NCBI GenBank assembly: GCA_002633005.1
Contig: NMRA01000304.1
Span: forward strand, 429,163 to 493,162
Reading direction: 5' to 3'
From: Phoronis australis
Taxonomy: Eukaryota; Phoronida; Phoronidae
DNA: 64,000 nucleotides
Part shown: piece after piece, positions 10,036-22,000 of the stretch
Numbering within the stretch: position 1 is the stretch's first letter
Layout of the letters: each line of letters opens with the position of its first letter
Position numbers and translations under genes: made by a program
The notes under the pieces: model-generated
The model's input: only the letters and a program-made list of their open reading frames with translations
Told to the model about the DNA's origin: nothing
Database searches by the model: none

Positions 10036-13008
10036 TGTAAGGCGGTTAATGCCTGCCACTGCTAAACAGTTTCAAGTATATCTAAACGAAAACAAAATGC
10101 ATAACATCAAATCACTTAAAGCCATCAACTATGACCCAGTTAAAATATCTTTGTATGGTACCCCAAATTACTTCAGGCAGAATTGTTGAAAATTGGTAAT
10201 ATTTCTGGTGCGGCCAGGAACCAAACTGCAACCACCTGCCCAGCAAAGGCTGGAATTAGATATTTGACATGTTTTAAGGCACTTGTACTTCATCAATAGG
10301 TTTGTACAAGATCTGCAAACTGCATTAGCCATCATTGTCTCAAACACTGATCTGTGTTCAGTGCAGTGAGTCCCATCTTAGCCACAGTAGTGACTTAGTA
10401 TACACAACAATACAAAAGTTTGACTGAGGAGGATACAAATCATGATGGCAGCTAAAATTTTCGAAACACTGCTTAACAATGGACTAGATTAGTATCCTGT
10501 GTACAAAAATCTTCAAAGTGAGGCTAAATCCATAAATGAATCTAGTCCAGTTAAGTGCCTCCATCCTCTTCTGTCGGGCATCACGGCTCAAAGCCAAGGA
10601 TTCACCACAGTTCAAAGAAATTCTAACATAACATAACATGTATCACAGACTGAACTAAAACTATTTTGGATAATTTTTATGATATTTACTTTAGAAAAAT
10701 AATCCTTACATGACTTTCAAGGAATTCAATTCCACAAGCCAAGCTGTCAAACAATCATCAGTTTCAGACCACGACATAACAATGGCTCGATGCTTAGCAT
10801 ACCAGAAACTCGTTAAATGTGACTGGCCTAACAAAATTCCCAAAACGCTAAATGGGAAATGAGCTCAACAAAAATGGAAACCCTGTGTATGGCGGTGCAA
10901 CAATATACCTATTATCATTTACTAGTACTGTTGTGATCCTCCATGAGTAACGCTACAGCCCAATTTCCCCGTAAGACTAAAAATGCTGTTGCTATGACAA
11001 TGGGTGGAAGATGTATGACTTTATGTGAACCTAAAACTGGCGACTCCATGTCAGTTTTTACCACGTCACCAAAAAATATGCAGTCACATTGGCCAAATTT
11101 GCCAAATTGAGTCCTCAGCAGTGTTTTTGTCATGCGGTAGTTACACCACTCTACATAAAGGACCTCAGACCAGAGTTTCTGATAAACAGGCGTCTTGGCG
11201 ATATGGGTTTTGATACAAATCCGCATGGATGAAGAAAAAGTGCCGCGGAACAATCCAATCGAGTTTCTAATGTGAATTTGGAAGCAACTGTCATCTGGAG
11301 TTGACAACAAATGTCAAATAGCACTTGCCGAATACAATTGCGGTCACAGAGAAAACTAGGATTCGTTCCAAGAAACCAACTTGAGTTCATTTTTGACTTA
11401 TGACTAAGATTTGTCTCAACTTAATTCAAACTTGAAATCATTTTCTAGGAACGGACTTACTAGTAAGAAAAACTTAATTTTCATCTCAAAATTGACTTCG
11501 GTTAAGATTTATGTCAGTTTTCATGGAACAGGCCCCAGTATAATCCACTAAAGATTGCCTGATTCTCAAACTCAGGGAATGCTTAATATTTGACAAGTGC
11601 CTGACTAACGGGACAGTTGAAATGCAGTGTGCCTAATGTTTTATCATGTATGGTGTGGAGTACAATCAAACAAAACTTTTCTAATTCACTGGCCAACAGG
11701 CAAATGCCTTTTAACTGAACAGTTTGGGCCAATTTGAATTTCAAGCTGAGAACGTAAGTTAAAGTCTCCATGTCCATGATCATGGGCATAGTCTTTTCAA
11801 CACCAAGGCTGACTAAGAACAATTGCTGAAAGGCGGCAAAGAGAGGCCTTTATATAAATTTATGTATTTAATCCAACTTCAAGTTTACAGAAATATCCCC
11901 ATTCATTGGCCTATACCTAAAAGGATACCAAACCCTGTTTTCATGATTTCAGCCAATCCTCGTTCAGTCACCTGTTAATGCATCATAGGCGGCAATCTTC
12001 CAGGTTAAAGGCAAGAATCAACTAAAAACTTGTAATCTAAGTGTCGCACATTAGACGTTATGGTCCTTGCTGGGTGGTCTTTTCCTACAGCCTAAGCACA
12101 TGCAGTTGTCGTACTGTGAGTCATGCTTGCACGTTAGCAGACTTTGAAAGGGTCGAGTTTTCTTCTCAACTTTTGAGGGTTGTCAAGGGTTACAGAGCAT
12201 TATTTTGTTTCAAACTGGATAGAAAAGTCGTTTTTAGCATCTGTTAAACCGGATTTGGTATCAATAAAGGGGCTCAAATAAAGCTGAGAAACATTACACA
12301 GAGAGAGAGAGACTGTGAGAGTCCACTTACACTATGTCTCCAGTCACTGGCACTTTTATGAGCTACTCGACGTCAGAGTTATTATAGTATCATATCAAGC
12401 AGCTGTCAAGAGTGCCTTTCGCTCTCAGTCATCAGAAGAGTGTTCATCACCCACTCACCAGTCACAGCAGGCCACAGGGGCAGTGGCACAGTCACACACA
12501 ACCACACTCACAGGTAAGTAAAGCGTCCTGACAACGGACAAACATGAGATTCTGACGACCCATGGAACAACCGGTAAGGTGCAGCAGCACAACAAAGTTA
12601 TACTCAACCTACCTTTTAATATCTATATGCACTTATCTCCAAAGAGTACCCACAAAAGGAGATGCATAACAACAAGAATCTTTCTCGAGTTTGGAATTTC
12701 AATCCCACAATTCCAGTTACAGCATGCGCCTCTGACGGTGAAATTCAGAACTAATTACAGGTATTGACTAAATAGAACAAAACGCAATAAAACGTATTTG
12801 CTTGAATTTTGTTGAGTTGTGACAGATTAATCACTGTAATGTCGTTTTTACAATGAATAATGTAAGCTAAGTCGTATATTATCTTTTTTTGATGTTCATA
12901 GGTGCCTGTTGATATGTTTTTGTAACACCTTGCTGTAAGGAGGCGTGATTTGTGATTGCGGTCTGCTAGGTTAGTGTTTGTATTTACTCGCAGGGGAGGT
13001 GACGGGTT
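10036..13008. promoter_or_regulatory. Divergent intergenic region between IFT88 and XPNPEP2
   Basis: The start codons of the two genes face away from each other across about 3 kb, so both promoters and 5' untranslated exons should lie here. No TATA box or other promoter element could be assigned with confidence. It contains a dispersed repeat at about 11920-12265 and a short GA run near 12300-12311. Confidence 0.45.
11920..12265 (+). repeat. Dispersed repeat, copy 1 (second copy near 62320)
   Basis: This segment and 62320-62650 align along most of their length on the same strand with many substitutions. Shared landmarks include CCAAACCCTGTTTTCATGAT / CTAAACCTTGTTTTGATGAT, TTAATGCATCAT / CTAATGCATCAT, GTGGTCTTTTCC and TTTGGTATC. 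The family is unknown to me and no coding potential was seen. Confidence 0.75.
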
Positions 13009-13054
13009 ATGATGGAGCGTGTACTTGTTGCATGTCTGGTGTTTTTCAGTTTGG
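13009..13054 (+). CDS. XPNPEP2: XPNPEP2 exon 1 (start and signal peptide)
   Basis: Two adjacent ATG codons begin [15 protein letters not shown], and exon 2 continues AAAS. This gives a hydrophobic signal peptide with an Ala-x-Ala cleavage site near residue 18. The donor is TTGG/GTGAGA, phase 1. The first ATG was chosen; the second would serve equally. Confidence 0.85.
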
Positions 13055-16000
13055 GTGAGATTTTATCAACCTTCATACTAGATATAATTACAAAGTTAAA
13101 TGTGCTTCGGTATGGTCGCAGACTCAACTCCAGTGTAATTTTGTCATGACAAAAGTTAGTCAAAAGAAAAGGCGTAGTAGGGCTATAGCTGTCTGAGCCC
13201 CTATGGGGTATGGGCTGTAGGCCTATGGATTGTTAAACATCGTCCGTTGCCGTTGATCGCCACGTTCAAGGTCGCAACTTTTTGGCCAGGTAGACCCTGA
13301 TTTGTATATTTAGGACAGACAAATTTGCAATTCAAATTTCATTTTTTACAATTATTTTATAATTTGTGGGAAATAATCCTTTTTACTAAACCATAGGCAT
13401 AGTACTCATAGTAGTTCTCAGTGTTCTATCATTATCATTTAGCGATAAATTGCTATGTTATCTTTCCAAAACATCCCTTGTCCAAGCAATACCAATAACT
13501 CGCAGGACAAAATGTCAGGATACAACCCGGTTGTATCCTGACATTTTGGCACTGTCAAACTGATAATGACATGGCATGTCATTATCAGTTTGACAGTGCC
13601 AAACCAATTTACATAGTCCAGCTCTCTTATTGTCTGCTTTCCTCTGATGCTCATGCAATCCAGCAATTATGTTGTAAACAGTGCACCTGATGCTAACCAA
13701 TATTTAAAAATACTATTTGTATACGCCGGGACTTTCACCAAGTATGGTGAAGCAGATCAGTTTTTGTCAAAAACAGTTAACTTTCAGAGAAAATAGACTT
13801 GACCTTCTCCTGTTGATTCCTTTGTGTGACTGTAAGCTCTGACCAACTTATCCACAGTATTGTGTTCCAACACAGAAGTCATGCTTGACAAGTTTAATCA
13901 AGTGTGATTTTAGATTAAATCCTGATAGTGGGAATTTCTTGATTTTTACACTCCAGGAGATTGGTACATAATGATAGTGAACTGATAAAGTAGCTATAGA
14001 TAGTCACAGGTCCCTTATGGTTGTTATCAGCCTAGTCAGTTATGTAGTTGGTACCTTCTGGGGACCTCAGTGGTTGGTAAGACAAATCGACTAGGAAACA
14101 CGGAGTCAGACAGTGTAACTGTAGAAATAATGACCTGACATTAATTTTTCATGCCAACAATTTCAATAGCTAGAGTTAAAAAATTCTCTAACATAAAGTA
14201 ATGATGCGTATATGAAGTAGGTTGAAAATTGACAAATGTTTTTAAGAACGAGCCGGCTTTGTGGCAAAAATGATCCGCAGCAAATCACTGAACTGTGTCC
14301 AGTAAGTCTCGTGACATGGTGCTAGGGATTGAATAACACTGCATGATGCGGACTGTGTGAGCCCGCGAGGTACGTCGTTAATGCAAAGGTCACCTATTTG
14401 CAGATTTTGTTTGTTTTCACGTTAACAAATTGTCAATGAATATAACTGCACTTTGTTTAGCGTGGATTAGGTTAAAATATTAAGGTTGTATAGGACCCTT
14501 AAGAAAATGTCCAAATTTTGCTAACTTTGGAACATCTTCTGAATCTCAGAAATGGCTGTTCGCATTGGTACAAAACTTTCAGATAATTTTCTTTGTGCAG
14601 TGATCTCCAAACTTTGGTGGGAACTATTTTTGAAATGTTCCACTTTTGCATGAGGGGCTGTCAAAAATTTGACTTTCATGGAAAAACTCAAAAACAAAGA
14701 AAAATGATAATTTAGAAATCTGCATCAGCATTTTTGAGCTTTTGTCTTGACCATTTTTATCAAATTAAATTTAGCCGTGTCACTGATACCATTTTATTGG
14801 TATAATCAATGTACCTTTCTTGTTTGCTGCACTTACTAAAAAGACATGGTCAATTATCCAATTAACGACAGTCAGACGTAAACAGTCAAAAGTCAATTTC
14901 TACAGACTTTCTGCCTTGAGAAAATATAGTACTTTCACTGTGGTAAAATCTATAGATTTGTAGACGTTTGGTTTAATACACAGACTCGGTGATAAGGTCC
15001 TACATGATCTTGAACAATATTTATTTAGGCTCTATCAACGTATGTCAACACAGTGGTGGTACTGACTATGAGGTCTAATCTCCTCTACTGATGAAGTGGA
15101 TTATTGAAAAAGGCATATCTAACCTTCCTGTTTTGGCATCAGTAAAAGTCCCATGCATGGCAGGGATATTCCTGGACCACGCCTTTGTGCCATTAGTGCA
15201 GCCTTTGTGCCATTAGTGCATAAAAATAAGAAGACGCAGTGCGCCGCCCGGGGCGCATCTTTTAAAATGCCACACTCTTCCTGTAGGTCCTATAGGTCGC
15301 AGATTTCATTAAAATGTTGGCAAGTTACAGGCCATTTTGGTTTTTATAATATTTGATTGTAAATTACCATCAATAAAAATTCAACTTTTAGGCAAAAATG
15401 ATGCTGTTCTAATTTCGAACCCTTTGGGTGCCTGTTCCATATGTTACCAATTTAATTACACTAAGTCAGTGCTGGCACAACTTTTTGAAAAATGGTACAC
15501 TTTTTATCAGGTGCGCCCATAAGGGCACAGGTTCAAACTAGATCTGGAGTATCCCTGCGTGCAATGATCTGTCCAGTGCTGATCAACAGTGGTAAACAAC
15601 TCCAACCTCATAATTTACAAAAACTTTACCTTAAAAAGTTCAAGAAAATAACTATCACGACGGTGCTTTTCAAGAGGAAAATCACAGTTGTGTCTTTGAT
15701 TTTTAAGCATTGACTGGAATCACAGGAACTGTAAATGGCATCTGAAGATTTGACTTTGCAATTGCTGATTATATGTTCATTTCATTGATTTAGGGATTTT
15801 TTGTCATACAGAGGTCTGATATCAATCTTTCTTTTGTTAAATGCCAGGCTCAGTGTTTTGTCTCACAATCGCCAATTGTTTGCCACGTAATTGTGGGGTG
15901 GGGGTTGGGGTTGATGTAAAGAACTCAGGGCCAAGTTCCCACTGAATGACCCCAGGTTTCCAAAGGTACAGAAAATCCACTTACACAATAGGTTGTGCAA

Positions 16001-19000
16001 ACAACTGTCAGGAGTTTCAGAAGTCCTTGGGGTAACAGGCGGTAGCATAGAAAATCTGGTCATGTCCTTGAATTTCACAGTCTATAGTGATTGTGCAGTA
16101 TTTACCCACTCGTGTGGTTGTAGGGCAAGTACATACGGGGCTCTTTTAGTTGCCCTACAAATGACTGTTATCATGATAAACGCTGTTTTAGTTTTCCATT
16201 TGTCATTCTGATGCCAGTTATTCTATCAACATTGCAGATATCAAAAAATTAGAAAAGGTGCCTGACTCAGCTACCTTTCGAAAACTAGGTCAATCATACA
16301 GAGTATTTTCAACCTTCACAAAGAGGAGAGTTAAAACCGGGATGAGGCAATTGGAAGCAGAATGGTCGACCTTTTACCTTCAACATTCCTTAGTAGAAAT
16401 AGTAAAAATGAAAATGAGAATATATTTGATTCATACCACATCAAATCTCTAGAGAATAGATGGTAAAATGTGTTTCGTCAGACGGTAATGAAGAAATGGA
16501 ATTAAAAGAGTTTGTTGCAGTTCATCTAGGATCAGTCCGAGTGACTTGTGAAAAATGAGACCAACTTTGTTAATGGGCTGATTTCTTGGCAAAAAATACC
16601 AGAATATTGCAACTGACAGGCATAATTGTAGCATACATGACATTGCTTTTGCTTTGATCTCTCTTTCTATATATATCCACTACATTATTTGGTAATGTCT
16701 AGTTTCACCTGTCGCACTTAGCACCTGTAGCATCAATTGGTATGCTTCATTGACTCCAGGCAGTGTCTGCTTAAGTAATCTAGTTTCTGGTCTGGACTGC
16801 TTGACCATGGCATGATTTAAAAAGCATATAAGTCGCATTGTTGAATTGAAGGTGAAAATGTGTAACTGAGTCAACTCTACGTTTTTGTCCACTTGGCGTT
16901 TTGAAAGAATTGTAAAATTATCGCATTGATGTAATTTACTTCTGAGTTAGATCTGTGGTAGTTACTGATTCAGCGAAAAATTGTTAATATTCATTAAAAT
17001 GGATTAAACACTAAGTAGAATTCTCTAATTCAGTGCATTTAATGCTGTGTGATTTCAAAGGTCAGTGATTGTGCGCTAATTTGTCAACTCCCTCTAGTGG
17101 TAGAAAGATTACGATGACAATCAACAACCTAGCTGTGTCAGAGATACAAAAGTACCACTAAAACTATGCTAAATGAATTTAATCTAGGTATATCAACTAC
17201 CAAAACATAATTGGATTATTACATTTGAAGTCCCCCTCAGCTCATTCAAAGATGGTGGAAATTAACCGGCGGGCATAGACCTTGCCATGTGTAAGTTGTC
17301 GATTTGGGTGAATTAACTGAAGATGTGATAAAATCTCGTGAGTTTAGGTCACAATAAGGCCGACTACTGAAATTTTATATTCACAAACTGCGGTAATTTG
17401 TAGTGCAAAATTCATGCTTTGTGCTCAAGTTTTTTATATCTACTATCACATGGAATTTTGAAAACATCTTGGCACCCACAACACTATAAGAAGACCTTGG
17501 AAAATGATAAAAATGACAATCAGATTTTTGCTAGCTCAGACTATAATCCTGATAACATCCTAAGCAAAGTTGGTTAGTGTTCATGCAGTTATGAAAATAG
17601 GGCCACATTCTACTACTAGTGTTATCATGTAATTTTTCTTCTAAGTTATCTGGTAATTATGTTGAAAACTGCCTATCATTGTTACTCCTGTTGTGAAGTC
17701 CACTTGACTCTTGAGAATTAGGCTGAGCTCAGTTCATCTGGTTCAACGGCAATTTGGGTAAGTCACATGCCAGGGCTAATCAACACAACACGCAAATTCA
17801 GAAAAACAAAGACCAGGGCATTAATTCAGGGCTCAAAGCTTAGCATAACATCAACTCACCAAGAGACTTGGCAAAATTCCCAAGTCTTTGCCTAAATGAG
17901 AAATGAGGTCACCAAAACAAGAAAACAACATCATTGTGGAGGTGCCAAAGGCCTAGCCCTTGTAAACTACGCTCTAAGTTAGCAAATGAGATTCCTGAAT
18001 GTAGCATTCGGTGAACATGCCAAATGTCCACTAGGATAATCTTTGTATGAAAATATTCCCTTAGTCTTGTGGTGTCCATAATCAAAGAGAACTTTTAAGC
18101 GGGGGGGGGGTACTAACTGTATTTTTTTCCCAGTAAATATTAGTGAGGTAAATGAACTATTGTTGGAGACTACTGACATGGACATGTGAGATGTTGGTAT
18201 TAGAATGTGGAAGTTAACAGTTGGATCCCTTGTTTATTATGTAAAGGAACCCATGTCGCAGTATCGCAGCAAAGCCTGGCTGGTGAAGTAAAGCTCAAAA
18301 GCACCACGTTTTACAAAGCGAAGTGTCTGGTAGCGCACGAAACATTTCAGTGGAGTCAGCATAAGATCTCCATATGTAAGGAGCCCCATTGTGTGATCTG
18401 TGCACAATGTCAATTGACCGGTCATAAAATTGTATTACTTCAGCCTAGTTGTTTTCAGTTCCAAAAACACAACTTTTTTGTCGGAGGTCACGTTTGATAT
18501 TTTATTTGAATTTGTGACGAAAAATACTACAAAACCATACCTCAGAGTTTGAATTTGTTTTTGTTGAGGCGTTTTCAAGGTACTTCGGCTCTGGCCCTAA
18601 GCGCCTATGAATATTTATCTACGCTTTTTGACTCGTTCATTCTGTTCGAAAAGTTTTAAAAAATAGCAAAACGTGTTTAAAAGATTTTTGAAAAGGTTGT
18701 TGTGGATTAGTATCACATAAGGGAGCACATTTCGTTGCGTTGGCATAAATTTTGAAGCTATTCCAACTGTGCATTAATTATGGTAGTGACTCGACGAAAG
18801 TTTGTTTTCATCATGCAACGTGGTCGGGCATTTCCTAATATGATGTTTTTTGAATGGCTACTTTGGCGGTGTTTAAGTGCAGCGAGAAAGTGAAGGCGGT
18901 GGTCAAGCTGCCGTCAGATGAGCAGACGTGATCGACGACGAGATCGTCTCACCTGATCGCTACGTTGTACGCTAGGCTTCCCAGGCCGGCCCGGTGCCGG

Positions 19001-22000
19001 TGGGGAGTTCGGTTTCGCACAAAACATTTCAGTGGATTTATCAGCGTAAGATCTACATATGTAACAAGCTATTTTTATTTCATTTTTACTATTTCAGTGT
19101 ATTTATAGTTCATTTTGATGCAATGATGTCTAAGCCAGTCAGTCTAACAATTGTTATTAGCCGGATAGGTATAGGGTTGTTTGCCTCTGGAACCCGCACC
19201 CCGGTTTTACAATATGAATGTGGCCTCTGGAACGTGCACCCGGGCTATTAGTAAACAATATGAATGCACCGTGTCACTGTAACAGTAGTACTAGCGGGAT
19301 ACTTCTGCAGGTTTAGGCATGTACATTATCTCAGTTTACCAGTAGTGTCTGAATTATTTTAACACAATAATTTACCATTGATTCCAAAATCTTTGAATTT
19401 TTCATTTCATTCCGTTACTTACTAACAAATCTCCTAAAATTTCGTCATGAAAATAAGCTGGGATCATAATAGTTCAAACTCAGTTGAAGTGCTTGTTCAT
19501 CCATCAGGTCTTTGTAATAGGCTAGCCTATGATTTGACTCTTCGATAATTACATAATAATTTGTTGAATAGTGCTGATGACAAATGCCAACAATGTAACA
19601 TTTCTAGACTTAAACTTTCATGAAACAAGACCCCTGGGCTTAAGGATATCTCAAACCTTATTCACAAAAAATGGACATTTTTATGAATATTTCACGTCTA
19701 GTAAAATACCTTAACTTCATTCTCGGGGAACTTATAATTTACAAAATATTTACTGCGTAGCGAGAAAAAAAAGATTTAACAGAACCACCATGGAACTGCA
19801 CAACCATGTAGATAGTTGTTTACTACTTATCCGAGGTCAAAGGTTAAAGGGCTTTCAAGCAAATCGAATCTCACTCTCAACAGAACAGCTTAATGTATGC
19901 CCTCAGTCCTTTCATTCACAAAACCGCCATAACATAGAGTAAACGAGGTGTACTTATGGTGGAATGGTGCCGGGGAAAATGAAGACTAAACATAGTTTTT
20001 ATCCTAAGGGAGTTGTGGGTCTACATGCATACGACCGTTGGCGTTGAGAATGAATGCTTACGGTCGCCTCAGGCCTCTGCGGTCATTAACACTGAGTGAA
20101 AAGAGATAAATCCTCACCCTATTTCCTTCATTCAATTATTGAATTGACATTTCAATGTTTCGATCTCATGCTAACGACATGCTTTAACCACCGATTCGAA
20201 TTTTGTTATTTGGGCCATTTCTTACTTGGTTTAGTATCAGTCTCCCAGCACGTGATGTGTACAGGCTATGTGTATAATAATGAACTGTGACCTATTTATA
20301 TAAAAGTAGGTCAAATGTGTCGTAAACAATAGTAACTGGGAACAGTATGTTTTAATGATAGTTTGATAATTAAGTTAATTACGCATGCAAAGTCAGTTGA
20401 CTTTGTGAATGAATGTTGAAATAGCGAACATATTTAAGGCTTGTATAGGTTACGTGTACCGAAAATAAGTTTTCACCAAATAATTAACCGAAAACTTTGA
20501 GATTTTCACTCGTCACAGTTTAATCGGCTTTTTCTCGGCCTCTGCAAATCGACTTTATTTGAACTTAGGAACATGAGTTCTCGAAAACGGCTTGGTGGAT
20601 TTCGTTGAAACTTTTCAAATTCAATATTTAGTCATCTGAGTCTCAAAAACGCTGTTAGGATTTTCGATATAAGTGCCTATTTTTTGCGTAATGTAACAAA
20701 GACGAATACAATTTCCATTTTTTATAAAGATACCTTACGTTTTGCGAGTTGATTTGTCATAGAAACCAAACGTAAGGACTAATCGAAAATTCACAAAAGC
20801 ATTTTTGAGGTAACTGGTGAAGTTTTCATTTAAAGAAAGTTTCATTAAAATCGACGTAGGGGTTATTTTGCTATGAATGTACCTTTCTTAAAAATAAAGT
20901 TTTGACTTAAAAAAGGTTTTTATGTAAAAATGATAATGATACATTAATACAAAAAGTATTTTCATATTCCCTAATCTTTTTATTTCAGAAAATATATAGT
21001 AAATATATAGACAGTAATGAAATATATCAAATAAACACAGAAAAATCAGGAACCCCAACTGAAATTGAACCACAGATCTCTAGATTGCCGGTCTAGTGCT
21101 CTCACCTCACCTGACTGAGCTACCGAGGACCCGATATCTGTGCAATTACTGTTTCAGCCAACTGTTAAGTCATACATCCCATGAGTGGCGTTTCGCCTTT
21201 TTCACATGGGATTTAGACAATTATATATACAATCAGCAAATAACAGTATATGTTAATTAGATATAGTAAATATGATTGGCAATCGAATATCACATTTTAA
21301 ATTTGTTTGCCCATCAATGGTTTAGTTGTTCATGCCGTACTTGATTTTGATATTAACCTTCGCCTCCAGGTTAAAAGCTAATGTTTTACTTTATGATTTG
21401 ATGAAAATTTAGAAATTTTGGCAACACAGTATCTAAAAACAGCTTCTTAGACTCAAATGAAACAGACATTATGCTACCACGGACATTGTTCTCCAGACAA
21501 AATGGGCTAGTTTTTGAATGAAGATATCATCAACTTAATTGAGGCTGTAATTAATTAGTTTTATTAAAATATCTGTTTTCAGCTGAAAAGCCCCTAAAAA
21601 TGACATTTTGAAAACTAATTTTGAGATCTGTTCATGAATTTATATATGAAATGAAATTTGGCCATGCCTTGTTATTCCTGCAACATTGTTTCTTTGTGTT
21701 AAGTAGAAAATTCTACAATCTTTCTATTTTCAGAAAACATGTACCTTTGCTTGTGGAATTTTGCAGAAAATTTGACTAAAAGCACATGCTTCCTGGTGAG
21801 GTTGTTCACCAGAAATTATCACATTTTAGTATGCAAGTTAGTTGTTTCACCATAATAGCAACAGTTGTGAATGACCTCTTGACCTGAGTTCCCTGAAAGT
21901 CAGTTAATTATCTTCTGCTGAGCTGGACAATAGGTCACTCACCATTCGGAGTAATAAAGGGGCACTAACTACACTTGGGGCAATAAAGTGTGCCTTAAAC

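Noticed and set aside
10915-11390. Overlapping open frames on both strands between the two divergent genes
   Set aside because: No recognisable protein, no clear splice context, and frames on both strands suggest chance.
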